Source of the DNA: an uncultured Acetatifactor sp.
Lineage (GTDB): Bacteria; Bacillota; Clostridia; Lachnospirales; Lachnospiraceae
Assembly (NCBI GenBank): GCA_910585015.1
Contig: CAJUCT010000003.1
Span: 24,579 to 88,578 of the forward strand
Direction of reading: 5' to 3'
Length of the DNA stretch: 64,000 bases
A program made the position numbers and the translations under genes. The notes below the pieces were generated by a model. The model saw nothing but the letters and a program-made list of their open reading frames with translations. It searched no databases and had not been told where the DNA came from. This document shows, in pieces, positions 51,540 through 60,727 of the stretch. Position 1 is the stretch's first letter. Every line of letters starts with the position of its first letter.

Positions 51540-52816
51540 TGATTATAAAAAAGTTTACGGGAAAAACAGAGGCAGAGGCCACGGAAGCCGCCCGGAAGGA
51601 GTTGGGCAGCGGTGTGGTAATCATGAGCGTCCGCCAGATAAAGCCCAAGGGAGCTTTTTCGGCATTCAGATCAAAACTGACGGAAGTAACTGCCGCTCTG
51701 GAGGAGGAACCCCAACGCAGCGTCAATGTCAGGAGAGAGCAGGTGCCTCTCACGGCGTCGGCGGCTTCCAGGACCAGCGTTGAGGCTCCGGTGGCTCCGG
51801 TCTCCAGCGCCACCCGCAGCATTGAGGAAAAACTGGAGAATCTGCAAACCCTGTTGGAGAGCCAGCTTCAGGCCCGGCAGTCTCTGCAGACAGAGAAGCA
51901 GCAAGCAAAGACAGAGGGGCAGGACGGAGCGGCAGGAGAGCCGCGTCCGGGAGACGGGGAGCAGTCCGAGCGGGAACCGTCGTCCGAGACGGAGGAGAAT
52001 GGGGAGCAGAACGATGAACTGAAGAAATTCCGTCAGCTGATCTACGACACCATGGTGGAGAATGAGGTGGATGAGAAATATCTGGAGAAGGTCATGGAGG
52101 AGATTGACAAGATCCAGAAGCCCAATATGCCATTTGATTATCTGTTAGCCAGTATTTACCAGAGGATGATTTTGAAATTCGGCAAGGCGGAGGAGGACAC
52201 GGAGGTGTCTCAGAGGCCCAGGATTATAACCTTCATCGGCCCCACCGGCGTGGGAAAAACCACCACCATCGCCAAGATAGCAAGCCGTTATGTGGTGGAT
52301 CAGAAAAAGCAGGTGGCCCTGCTGACTCTGGATACCTACCGTATTGCGGCGGCAGAGCAGCTGCGCACCTATGCCAATATCCTGATGGTGCCTTTCCGGG
52401 TGGTGTACACGGAGGAGGAACTGACGACAGCTATCAGGGATTTTCAGGATTATGAGTATATCCTGGTGGACACGCCGGGACATTCTCCCCAGAACAAAGA
52501 GCAGTTGGGTAATTTGAAGAGAATGCTGGCGCAAATAAAACGAGCGGCGGAGTGTCGTTTTTATCTGGTGCTGAGTGCCACTACCAAATATAGGGATCTG
52601 ATCAAGATTGCGGACAGTTACAAACAGATTGCGGATTACCAGCTGATTTTTACCAAGCTTGACGAGACGGAAGCCCTGGGAAATCTATTGAATATGCGGC
52701 TCTATACGGACACCACCATCGCCTATGTGACCCATGGGCAGAATGTACCGGATGACATTGAACCTTTCAATCCCCAAAAGACCGTGAAAAAGTTGTTGGG
52801 CGGGGGACGACAGTGA
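51539..52816 (+). CDS. flhF: Flagellar SRP-like GTPase FlhF
   Basis: FlhF determines flagellar position and number. An N-terminal basic domain (MIIKKFTGKTEAEATEAARK) and a Glu/Gln-rich middle lead to the SRP-type GTPase: FIGPTGVGKTTTIAKIA, LLTLDTYRIAAAEQLRTYA, VDTPGHSPQN and FTKLDETEALG. It is followed by flhG, its regulator. Length 425 is slightly longer than the Bacillus form. Confidence 0.95.
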   Translation: MIIKKFTGKTEAEATEAARKELGSGVVIMSVRQIKPKGAFSAFRSKLTEVTAALEEEPQRSVNVRREQVPLTASAASRTSVEAPVAPVSSATRSIEEKLENLQTLLESQLQARQSLQTEKQQAKTEGQDGAAGEPRPGDGEQSEREPSSETEENGEQNDELKKFRQLIYDTMVENEVDEKYLEKVMEEIDKIQKPNMPFDYLLASIYQRMILKFGKAEEDTEVSQRPRIITFIGPTGVGKTTTIAKIASRYVVDQKKQVALLTLDTYRIAAAEQLRTYANILMVPFRVVYTEEELTTAIRDFQDYEYILVDTPGHSPQNKEQLGNLKRMLAQIKRAAECRFYLVLSATTKYRDLIKIADSYKQIADYQLIFTKLDETEALGNLLNMRLYTDTTIAYVTHGQNVPDDIEPFNPQKTVKKLLGGGRQ

Positions 52817-52847
52817 AAGGCCTTATCATTTTAGGAAAGGATAATAT

Positions 52848-53723
52848 ATGGACCAGGCTGAACAACTACGAATAATCAAAGCGGGACAGCAGTCCAGACC
52901 TCTGGCCAGGGTGATTACCGTCACCAGCGGCAAGGGCGGCGTGGGCAAGTCAAACACTTCCATCAACCTGGCGATACAGTTCCGTAAGATGGGACAGCGG
53001 GTGATTATACTGGATGCGGATTTTGGACTGGCCAACATAGAAATCATGTTTGGAACAGTGCCCAAACATAACCTGTGTGACTTGATTTATCAAGGTAAAA
53101 ATATCAAAGAAATAATCACCTGGGGTGCTATGGATGTGGGCTTCATCTCCGGCGGTTCAGGGATCGTGGGCATGGCCAACCTGAGCCGGGATTATCTGGT
53201 ATATATTATACGGAATCTGGCGCAGCTGGATGCGATCGCCGATATTATTATTGTGGATACCGGCGCGGGAATCTCGGATGCGGTGCTGGAGTTTCTGGTG
53301 GCCAGCGGGGAGATTCTGCTGGTGACCACGCCGGAGCCCACCTCCATCACGGATTCCTATTCCCTGTTAAAGTCTCTGAGCATTCATCCCAGGTATGACA
53401 GCAGCACCACTGCGGTAAAAATGATTGCCAACAAGGTGGAGAAAGAAGAGGAGGGGGAGGCGCTGTTTAACAAGCTGGATGCGGTGGTGGCCAGATATTT
53501 GAAAATCCCCATCAGCTTTCTGGGTGTGGTTCCGCAGGATCCCTTGCTGGCAAGGGCGGTGATGCAGCAGACACCCGTATCCATCCAGAGCCCGTCAGCC
53601 AAGTCCACCCAGGCATATGAGAGGATTGCCGCGAAACTCATGGAACGGGAAGATATAGCCCCACAGCCCAGACGTGGTATGGCGGCGTTTTTCTCTCATA
53701 TAATATCAGGGAGAAAGGTATAA
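52848..53723 (+). CDS. flhG: MinD-like flagellar number regulator FlhG (YlxH)
   Basis: It is a ParA/MinD-family ATPase that restrains FlhF. The deviant Walker A is VTSGKGGVGKSNTSINLA, the switch region is LDADFGLANIEIMFG, and the Walker B-like stretch is DIIIVDTGAGIS. A short N-terminal peptide (DQAEQLRIIKAG) resembles the FlhF-activating segment. A C-terminal amphipathic stretch could contact the membrane. Confidence 0.93.
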   Translation: MDQAEQLRIIKAGQQSRPLARVITVTSGKGGVGKSNTSINLAIQFRKMGQRVIILDADFGLANIEIMFGTVPKHNLCDLIYQGKNIKEIITWGAMDVGFISGGSGIVGMANLSRDYLVYIIRNLAQLDAIADIIIVDTGAGISDAVLEFLVASGEILLVTTPEPTSITDSYSLLKSLSIHPRYDSSTTAVKMIANKVEKEEEGEALFNKLDAVVARYLKIPISFLGVVPQDPLLARAVMQQTPVSIQSPSAKSTQAYERIAAKLMEREDIAPQPRRGMAAFFSHIISGRKV

Positions 53724-53793
53724 AAAGCAACAGATATGGAACCGTTTTTCTGAAGGTATTGACAGGGCGGTTGCGGAATAAGGAGACGTCACA

Positions 53794-54534
53794 ATGAATA
53801 ACATGATATCCAATTTTATTGAACCGGGCAACAAGATTGAGATCCAGATGGTGGATCCGCAAAATGGTCAGAGCAATGAGAAGCCCAAGACTTATATCAG
53901 CCAGATCCAGGATGTCTTGTCTGAGAACCAGCTGGAACTTGTGATGCCTATGGAAAAGACAAAGCTGATCCTGCTTCCTATGGATAAAGAGTATAACCTG
54001 GTGATTTATTCGGGGAACAATCTCTTTCAGTGCCTTGCCAGGATCATAGATCGCTATAAAAGCAATAATGTCTATACCCTGGTTGTGGAGATGACCAGCA
54101 ATCTGCGCAAATACCAGAGAAGAGAGTATTACCGTTTCAGCTGTGTGTTGGAGATGAACTCCCGGAACTTGGAGGAGGAGGAGGTAAGGGCTATAGAGGA
54201 GAGAGACCCCTATAGCAATCTGATCCCCGGGCTGCCATTAAAACGCAGTGTCATCGTAGACATCAGCGGCGGCGGACTGCGTTTTCTTTCCACTCATCCC
54301 TATGAACCGGGCAGTCTGATCTACATCAGTTACAATCTGTTGCTGCATGGTAAAAAGAAGGAATACGAACTGGTGGGCAAGGTTCTCAGTTCGGAGAAAC
54401 AGGAGGATCGCAAGAATACCTACGAGCATCGGGTGCAGTATGTGGATATTGACATGGATGTGCGGGAAGAGATTATCAAGTATATTTTTGAAGAAGAAAG
54501 AAAACATAGAAAAAAGGAACGACTGGGACTATGA
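53794..54534 (+). CDS. Flagellar brake protein with PilZ domain (YcgR/YpfA type)
   Basis: It is a predicted cyclic di-GMP effector acting on the motor. An N-terminal YcgR-N domain is followed by a PilZ domain with the ligand motif RREYYRF (RxxxR) and DISGGGLRF (DxSxxG). Both halves of the binding site are intact. The stop overlaps the cheB ATG, so it is co-translated with chemotaxis genes. By analogy it would slow swimming when cyclic di-GMP is high; no diguanylate cyclase is in the window. Confidence 0.92.
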   Translation: MNNMISNFIEPGNKIEIQMVDPQNGQSNEKPKTYISQIQDVLSENQLELVMPMEKTKLILLPMDKEYNLVIYSGNNLFQCLARIIDRYKSNNVYTLVVEMTSNLRKYQRREYYRFSCVLEMNSRNLEEEEVRAIEERDPYSNLIPGLPLKRSVIVDISGGGLRFLSTHPYEPGSLIYISYNLLLHGKKKEYELVGKVLSSEKQEDRKNTYEHRVQYVDIDMDVREEIIKYIFEEERKHRKKERLGL

Positions 54535-55610
54535 CGAAAAAAATATTGGTGGTAGATGACTCTGCACTCATGAGAAGGGTTTTGTGTGATATAATTAACA
54601 GCGATGAAAGGTTTGAGGTTTCCGACCGGGCCATGGATGGCCAGGAGGCGTTGGAACTGCTGAAAAAGAACAGTTATGATGTGGTGGTGCTGGATGTGAA
54701 TATGCCCCGGATGAACGGACTGCAGCTTTTATACGAGCTGCAGAAAGCCAAGATTTCCGTTCGGATCATGATGGCCAGCACCGATACCAGAGACGGGGCC
54801 AGGACTACCTTGGACGCGTTGGAACTGGGCGCCTTGGATTTTGTACATAAACCGGACAATGCCATAAGCTGCAGAGCGGAAGATTTCAGAGAAGAATTTC
54901 TGAATACTTTGGCGGCGGTGGCGGACAGCCGTCCTCCGGCGCTGGAAACCAAGGTTGTGAAGCAGGAGATACGTACCACCACTCGAAAGATCGTAGAGAT
55001 TGCCAAAAAACACGGAACGGGGATCGCCGGCAAAAAGATTGTTGCCATCGCCAGTTCCACCGGGGGGCCAAAGTCCCTGCAGTCCGTAATTCCCAGATTG
55101 CCCGCACAGCTTCAGGCTCCGGTGCTGATTGTCCAACATATGCCCAAAGGCTTTACAGCATCCCTGGCGGATCGTCTGGACTGCCTTGGAGAAATCTGTG
55201 TAAAAGAGGCGGCGGAGGGAGACGAACTGAAAAACGGCATGGTCTATCTGTCCATGGGCGGAAGCCATATGAACGTGCGAAGCGGGGGCGCGGGCACATC
55301 GGTGATTCACTATTCGGATGAGCCCAGCCGCGAAGGGGTAAAACCCTGTGCTAACTACATGTATGAATCCCTGATGGAATCTGGATATGATGAGATCATA
55401 TGTGTCGTGCTCACGGGAATGGGAGCGGACGGAACGGAAGGCATAAAGAACCTGAAATCAAAGAAAAAGGTACATGTAATCGCCCAGGACCAGGAGACCA
55501 GCGTGGTATATGGTATGCCCAGAAGCGTTGCGAAAGCGGGGCTCGCTGATCAGATTGTGCCACTGGAGCAGATTGCGCAGGAGATCATACTAAACGTGGG
55601 GGTAAAATGA
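54531..55610 (+). CDS. cheB: Chemotaxis methylesterase CheB
   Basis: CheB removes methyl groups from chemoreceptors. The receiver domain (VVDDSALMRRVLCDI, phosphoacceptor in VVVLDVNMPRMNG) is joined to the methylesterase domain. The catalytic serine is in AIASSTGGPKSL, the histidine in IVQHMPKGF and the aspartate in TGMGADGTEG. The counterpart methyltransferase cheR is not found in the window. Confidence 0.95.
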   Translation: MTKKILVVDDSALMRRVLCDIINSDERFEVSDRAMDGQEALELLKKNSYDVVVLDVNMPRMNGLQLLYELQKAKISVRIMMASTDTRDGARTTLDALELGALDFVHKPDNAISCRAEDFREEFLNTLAAVADSRPPALETKVVKQEIRTTTRKIVEIAKKHGTGIAGKKIVAIASSTGGPKSLQSVIPRLPAQLQAPVLIVQHMPKGFTASLADRLDCLGEICVKEAAEGDELKNGMVYLSMGGSHMNVRSGGAGTSVIHYSDEPSREGVKPCANYMYESLMESGYDEIICVVLTGMGADGTEGIKNLKSKKKVHVIAQDQETSVVYGMPRSVAKAGLADQIVPLEQIAQEIILNVGVK

Positions 55611-55611
55611 T

Positions 55612-57717
55612 ATGGACATAAGCCAGTATCTTGAGATTTTCATTGACGAGAGCAATGAGCATTTGCAAAACCTGAATACCCAGATTCTGAACCTGGAGTC
55701 GGACCCGGAGAATATGGATACGATCAATGAGATTTTCCGGGCCGCCCATTCCCTGAAAGGCATGGCCGGAACCATGGGCTACAAGCGGATGCAGACGCTG
55801 ACCCATGACATGGAGAATGTATTTTCGGAGGTCAGGAACGGGAACATAAAGGTGAGCCCGCACATGGTGGATATTCTGTTCCAGTGTCTGGATGCTCTGG
55901 ACGAGTATGTGAACAATGTCAAGGAGTCAGCCGATGAGGGAACCAACGAGAATGAGCCTTTGATACGACAGTTGAATGCTGTGTTGGACGGCCCGGACAA
56001 GGCAAAGGAGAGTTCTTCCCCAGAGACGAAGGAAAAGACCGAGGAGACCGGAGACGGCCGAAAATGGCTGAATATAGTGCTGGATTCCGCTCAGCAAAAT
56101 GTGATTAAGGCAGCGGCGGGACAGGGAAAGAATGTGTACGGCCTGACGGTGACTGTGCAGGAGAGCTGCATACTGAAAGCAGCCAGAGCATTTTTGGTGT
56201 TCAAGGCTGTGGAGGAGATGGGAGAGATTATAGTTTCCAATCCTTCTGCCCAGGATGTGGAGGATGAGAAATTTGATCTGGATTTCAGCCTGATTGTTGT
56301 ATCGGATGAAGATATTGAGAAGATGAAGACTGCGGCCGCCAGTGTGTCTGAGATTGCCTCGGTGGTGGGAGAGGCAATAGTCCTTGAAAATATGGCAGCC
56401 AAGGATAAGTATGAGGATGCCGCTCCCGAGCCGGAGCCCCAGCCGCAGGCAGTTCCGCCGGCGGCAGTGGAGCGGGCGGTGGAAGCTGCGCCTGCGGCGG
56501 AAGCTGCCAGCAAACCCGCAGCACCCAAAGCGGGAGACAAAAAGCAGGCTCCCGGCAAGCCGGTGGTGAACCGCACAGTCCGTGTAGATATCGAGAAGCT
56601 GGATGTGCTGATGAACCTGGTGAGCGAGTTGATCATTGCAAAGAATTCCCTGGTGTCCGTGTCCAACCAGGTACAGGGACAGAACCAGAGCGTTAATGAG
56701 CAGATTGAGTATCTGGAGAATGTGACAACCAACCTGCATGAATCCGTCATGAAGGTAAGGATGGTGCCGATTGAGAGCGTGGTGAGCAAGTTCCCCAGAA
56801 TGATCCGTGACCTGTCCAAGAAGCTGGATAAGAAGATGGAACTGTATATGACAGGTGAGGAGACAGAGTTGGATCGCACGGTGGTGGACGAGATCGGAGA
56901 TCCTTTGATGCATCTGCTGCGCAACTCTGCGGACCACGGACTGGAATCCGCTGATGTACGTGTCCAGAGGGGTAAGCCTGCGGTGGGCTCTATCTTTCTG
57001 GATGCCTATCAGGACGGCAACAATGTAGTGATTGAGGTCAGGGACGACGGCAACGGTATAGATGTGGAGGCCGTGAAGAACAAGGCTTTGGAGCGGGGAG
57101 CCGTCACACCGGAGCAGGCCGCCAATATGACGGATAAGGAGATTATCGATCTGCTGTTTCTGCCCAGCTTTTCCACTGCCAAGAAGGTGACGGACGTATC
57201 CGGCAGAGGCGTGGGACTGGATGTGGTGAAGTCCAAGATCGAGGCTCTGAGCGGCGAGGTGGAGGTTAAGAGCAAGCTGGGCGAGGGAAGTACCTGGATC
57301 ATACGGCTGCCCCTGACATTGGCAATCATCCAGGCGCTGATGGTGGTTGTCGGCGGGGAGAAGTATGCTATATCCCTGGGGACGATCCAGACCATTGAGG
57401 ATATTGCTCCTGAAGATATCAGGTTAGTGCAGAATAAGGAGGTTATCCACTTAAGAGGATCAGTTATCCCCCTGATCCGTTTATCCAACGTGCTGGATGT
57501 GGAAAGCACCAAATCTCCAGAGGAGCACCTGATGGTGGTCATTGTGAAAAAAGGAGATAAACTTGCAGGACTTGTGATTGATGATATGATCGGCCAACAG
57601 GAAATAGTTATTAAGTCCCTGGGAAAATACATCAAGCAATGCAAATTTATCAGCGGCGCAACGATTCTTGGAGATGGCGAGGTGGCGTTGATACTGGATG
57701 CCAATGCGCTTATATAA
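55612..57717 (+). CDS. cheA: Chemotaxis histidine kinase CheA
   Basis: It is the sensor kinase that phosphorylates CheY and CheB. In order: HPt domain with His46 (FRAAHSLKGMAGTMG), a P2-like region (about 140-235), a Pro/Ala/Glu-rich linker (about 270-315), the dimerisation helices (EKLDVLMNLVSELIIAKNSL), the ATPase domain (LLRNSADHGLE, VRDDGNGID, GRGVGLDVVKSKIEALSG) and a C-terminal CheW-like domain. Length 701 is normal for this group. It starts two bases after cheB. Confidence 0.96.
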   Translation: MDISQYLEIFIDESNEHLQNLNTQILNLESDPENMDTINEIFRAAHSLKGMAGTMGYKRMQTLTHDMENVFSEVRNGNIKVSPHMVDILFQCLDALDEYVNNVKESADEGTNENEPLIRQLNAVLDGPDKAKESSSPETKEKTEETGDGRKWLNIVLDSAQQNVIKAAAGQGKNVYGLTVTVQESCILKAARAFLVFKAVEEMGEIIVSNPSAQDVEDEKFDLDFSLIVVSDEDIEKMKTAAASVSEIASVVGEAIVLENMAAKDKYEDAAPEPEPQPQAVPPAAVERAVEAAPAAEAASKPAAPKAGDKKQAPGKPVVNRTVRVDIEKLDVLMNLVSELIIAKNSLVSVSNQVQGQNQSVNEQIEYLENVTTNLHESVMKVRMVPIESVVSKFPRMIRDLSKKLDKKMELYMTGEETELDRTVVDEIGDPLMHLLRNSADHGLESADVRVQRGKPAVGSIFLDAYQDGNNVVIEVRDDGNGIDVEAVKNKALERGAVTPEQAANMTDKEIIDLLFLPSFSTAKKVTDVSGRGVGLDVVKSKIEALSGEVEVKSKLGEGSTWIIRLPLTLAIIQALMVVVGGEKYAISLGTIQTIEDIAPEDIRLVQNKEVIHLRGSVIPLIRLSNVLDVESTKSPEEHLMVVIVKKGDKLAGLVIDDMIGQQEIVIKSLGKYIKQCKFISGATILGDGEVALILDANALI

Positions 57718-57720
57718 TCA

Positions 57721-57831
57721 GGAATATGCAGAATTTTAAGCGGCAATATGAGGAACTTTAAACGGCAATATGAGGAACTTTAAGCGGCAATATGAGGAAC
57801 TTTAAAACAGCAATATGCGGAACTTCAATAC
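57721..57831 (+). repeat. Five tandem 21-23-bp repeats with mini-ORFs before cheW
   Basis: The units GGCAATATGAGGAACTTTAA plus two or three bases are nearly identical in copies two to four; copies one and five are diverged. Each contains ATGAGG or ATGCRG. ATGs at 57748 and 57770 open 11-codon frames (MRNFKRQYEEL) ending in later repeats, while the ATG of the fifth copy (57815) is in frame with cheW. Confidence 0.85.
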
Positions 57832-57847
57832 AGAAGGGGATAACGAG

Positions 57848-58336
57848 ATGGAAGAGGTAAAGGTAGTTGAGAATAATGAGACAGCGGGTGTAGCGGCGAT
57901 AACACAGCAGTATATCGTGGTGCGCCTGGGCGAAGAGCAGTATGGCGTAGATATTCGGTATATTGACAATATTGTGAGGATGCAGAAGATCACCCGGGTT
58001 CCCAAGGTGGCGCCGTATCTCAAGGGTGTGATCAATCTGCGCGGCGAGGTGATTCCCATTATGAGCCTGCGGCTGAAGATGTTCCTGCCGGAGGACGAAA
58101 TTACCAAGGCCACCCGTATTATAATTCTGAAACTCGGACAATATGGCAGTATAGGTGTCATAGTGGACGAAGTGAAGGAGGTGGTTACGCTGGAAGAAGG
58201 GCAAATTGAAAAGGTTTCTTATGATTCAAAAGATGACAAGATGAATTTTATAGGTGGAATCGGCAAGTATGAAGGCGGATTGATTTCATTGCTCGATTTT
58301 AATCTGGTGATGCAGGAGAGAGAGAATACACCATAA
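57848..58336 (+). CDS. cheW: Chemotaxis adaptor CheW
   Basis: CheW couples chemoreceptors to CheA. The domain is complete (QQYIVVRLGEEQYGVDIRYI, GVINLRGEVIPIMSLRLKM, GVIVDEVKEVVTL). The start at 57848 has AAGGGG at good distance; an in-frame ATG at 57815, inside the repeat array, would add eleven residues (MRNFNTEGDNE). It lies between cheA and cheC. Confidence 0.94.
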   Translation: MEEVKVVENNETAGVAAITQQYIVVRLGEEQYGVDIRYIDNIVRMQKITRVPKVAPYLKGVINLRGEVIPIMSLRLKMFLPEDEITKATRIIILKLGQYGSIGVIVDEVKEVVTLEEGQIEKVSYDSKDDKMNFIGGIGKYEGGLISLLDFNLVMQERENTP

Positions 58337-58368
58337 TTAATAACGGAACTTAGTTAAGGAGATGACTT

Positions 58369-58986
58369 ATGTCAGAGATGAGTTTGGAACATGTGACAAA
58401 CAATTATTTAGATGTGCTGCGTGAAATCGGTAATATCGGCGCCGGCAATGCCATGACGGCGCTTTCCCAGATGCTGCAGAGTAAGGTGGATATGCAGGTT
58501 CCCCAGGTGCGGCTTCTGGAGTTCTCGGAGGTTGGGGCCATGGTCGGCGGCGAAGAGCAGCTGATGGTGGGTGTGCTTCTGGGCGTGGAGGGAGATATCA
58601 CCGGCAGCATCATGTTTTTGGTGGAATTGGGAGCCGCCAAGGGTTTGGTAAAAAAGATGATGATGGGGTATGATTCAGGGCGATCCGATCTGGACGAGAT
58701 GGAAACTTCCGCCATGATGGAGTTGAGCAACATCATAACGGGAGCGTACTTAAATTCCCTGGCGACATTGACCAACCTGTGCATTTTTCCTACGCCGCCG
58801 AGCCTGACTGTGGATATGGCGGGCGCGATTTTGAGCGTACCGGCCATTATGTTTGGTGAACTGGGGGACAATATTTTGATGATCCAGTCCCGGTTCTCTG
58901 ACGATGTTGAGGTTGACGGATACTTTATATTGATCCCTGATTTGCCATCATATCAAAAGATTTTATCAGCACTGGGTATTGTATAG
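58369..58986 (+). CDS. cheC: CheY-P phosphatase CheC
   Basis: It dephosphorylates CheY and binds CheD. Both active-site motifs are intact: DVLREIGNIGAGNA and SAMMELSNIITGAYL. Length 205 is normal. Together with FliY it gives two CheY phosphatases in one operon, the Bacillus-type arrangement in which CheC works in adaptation. Confidence 0.95.
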   Translation: MSEMSLEHVTNNYLDVLREIGNIGAGNAMTALSQMLQSKVDMQVPQVRLLEFSEVGAMVGGEEQLMVGVLLGVEGDITGSIMFLVELGAAKGLVKKMMMGYDSGRSDLDEMETSAMMELSNIITGAYLNSLATLTNLCIFPTPPSLTVDMAGAILSVPAIMFGELGDNILMIQSRFSDDVEVDGYFILIPDLPSYQKILSALGIV

Positions 58987-59014
58987 GGGTTAAGCGAGGA
59001 GGCGGAATGTACGG

Positions 59015-59500
59015 ATGGGTAATATCATTACAGTTGGCATGGCGGATTTAAAGACTTGTAAGAGCCCGGATGGTTTAATTACTTTGGGGCTTGGATCCTG
59101 TATTGGAATTGCCATAAGAGACCCCAAAACAGGGATCGGCGGTCTGGCGCATATTATGTTGCCAGACAGTACGTCTATACGGGGCAATCAAAATATTGCA
59201 AAGTTTGCGGATACCGGTATTGTGGAATTGGTGCGCCAGATGGAGAGGCTGGGGGCTTCCAGGGCCAGGATGGTTGCAAAGATAGCCGGGGGAGCCACCA
59301 TGTTCCAATCCATGAGCAAGAATAATTTGATGAATGTGGGTGAGCGCAATGCGGCGGCGTCCAGGGCGATTTTGAAGCAGCTGAATATCCCGCTGCTGGC
59401 TGCGGACACAGGGGCCAATTACGGAAGGACAGTTACCTTTTTCCCGGAGACCGGAGATTTTCATATACGTGCGGTGGGCCGGAATGAGACCGTTATATAG
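59015..59500 (+). CDS. cheD: Chemoreceptor glutamine deamidase CheD
   Basis: CheD deamidates receptor glutamines and stimulates CheC. The catalytic cysteine is in LGLGSCIGIAIRDP and the histidine in GGLAHIMLPD; the C-terminal block RNAAASRAILKQL is also typical. It follows cheC with AGGAGG upstream, as its physical partner would. Confidence 0.95.
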   Translation: MGNIITVGMADLKTCKSPDGLITLGLGSCIGIAIRDPKTGIGGLAHIMLPDSTSIRGNQNIAKFADTGIVELVRQMERLGASRARMVAKIAGGATMFQSMSKNNLMNVGERNAAASRAILKQLNIPLLAADTGANYGRTVTFFPETGDFHIRAVGRNETVI

Positions 59501-59565
59501 GGAAAAGGCAATACTGGATAGTGCCGGGGCGAAGGCCGTCCTGCGGTACGTATAGAGAGGTAGAC

Positions 59566-59832
59566 ATGAAGAGAAAATTAATACCGGTAATTATGATGCT
59601 GGTCTCAGGAGTTATCTGCTGCCTGTTTACCATGGTTCGGGGAGAAAGTCTTCTTTTCAGAATGGCGACCCTTTTGGGAGCCATGCTGTTGTTCTATGGA
59701 TTGGGATGGATATTGTGCAGTGTTTTAAATTATTTTGACAGTGAGAATGAAAAACGGCTGGCGGCGGAAACTGCATTGCCCGAAGAGGAGGAAGCAGTGG
59801 AAGGTGAAACGGATTCTGCGGCGATAGAATAA
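59566..59832 (+). CDS. Small two-helix membrane protein of the flagellar operon
   Basis: This 88-residue protein has two hydrophobic helices (about residues 5-22 and 30-52, MATLLGAMLLFYGLGWILC) and an acidic tail. Its position between cheD and sigD suggests a conserved but uncharacterised operon member. AGAGAGG precedes the ATG at 59566. I recognise no family motif. Confidence 0.7.
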   Translation: MKRKLIPVIMMLVSGVICCLFTMVRGESLLFRMATLLGAMLLFYGLGWILCSVLNYFDSENEKRLAAETALPEEEEAVEGETDSAAIE

Positions 59833-59874
59833 GGACATGGGATAAACAGCAGGTAATGCAGAAAGGAGAGCGCC

Positions 59875-60648
59875 ATGGATGATGCAGGCAGAAAGAAGCT
59901 CTGGGAAGAATATATGAAAACCAGAACGCCGGAGCTTCGTGAAAAGATTATTCTGGAATATGCATCTTTGGTCAAGACTGTAGCCGGGAGACTGAGCATG
60001 TACCTTGGCTACAATGTGGAATATGATGACCTGGTCAGCTATGGTATTTTTGGTCTGATAGATGCGATTGACAAGTTTGACACTCTCAAGGAAGTAAAAT
60101 TTGAAACCTATGCCAGTCTGCGGATCAGAGGTTCCATACTGGATCAAATCCGTAAGATGGACTGGATTCCCAGAACCATCCGGCAGAAGCAGAAGCAGAT
60201 TGATACAGTGATACGTCAGATAGAGACAGAGACCGGGAGGAGTGCCACCGATGAGGAGATAGCCCAGGGTCTGGGCATCACGGATGATGAGTATTTGGAT
60301 TGGCAGTCCCAGATGAAGATCACGGGGCTGGTATCTCTGAACGAGTATATTGAGCAAGGCAGCGAGATATCGCAGGACAGTGGTCAGCATACGGCGGCGA
60401 GGTTTTTGAGCCCGGAGGAAAATGTGGAGAAGCAGGAGCTGGCCAAGATATTGGGAGAAGCGCTGGAACTGCTTACAGAAAAAGAGAAAAAGGTTATCAC
60501 TCTCTATTATTATGAGGACTTGACGCTGAAGGAGATCAGCAATGTGTTGGGGGTTTCGGAATCCCGGATCTCCCAGCTGCATACCAGAGCGCTTCAGAAA
60601 ATGAGAGGAAAGATGGGAATTTATATGGGTATTCTTGGGAACCGTTAG
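59875..60648 (+). CDS. sigD: Flagellar sigma factor SigD (FliA/WhiG family)
   Basis: This sigma-28 factor drives late flagellar genes such as flagellin. Region 2 is clear (LVSYGIFGLIDAIDKFD, ETYASLRIRGSILDQIRKMD), as are region 3 (RSATDEEIAQGLGI) and region 4 (LTLKEISNVLGVSESRISQL). At 257 residues it is full length. Its location near the end of a long sigma-A operon, as in B. subtilis, would make SigD level depend on how far transcription proceeds. Confidence 0.95.
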   Translation: MDDAGRKKLWEEYMKTRTPELREKIILEYASLVKTVAGRLSMYLGYNVEYDDLVSYGIFGLIDAIDKFDTLKEVKFETYASLRIRGSILDQIRKMDWIPRTIRQKQKQIDTVIRQIETETGRSATDEEIAQGLGITDDEYLDWQSQMKITGLVSLNEYIEQGSEISQDSGQHTAARFLSPEENVEKQELAKILGEALELLTEKEKKVITLYYYEDLTLKEISNVLGVSESRISQLHTRALQKMRGKMGIYMGILGNR

Positions 60649-60727
60649 GGATACTTCTGAATGACAAATCAGCGGATTTCTGTACTCTACAGGAATCTAC
60701 GGAATTTTAGATAGGAGGAAGCAAGGG

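Noticed and set aside
57721..57831. CRISPR-like array before cheW
   Set aside because: Units are directly adjacent without spacers and no cas genes are present.
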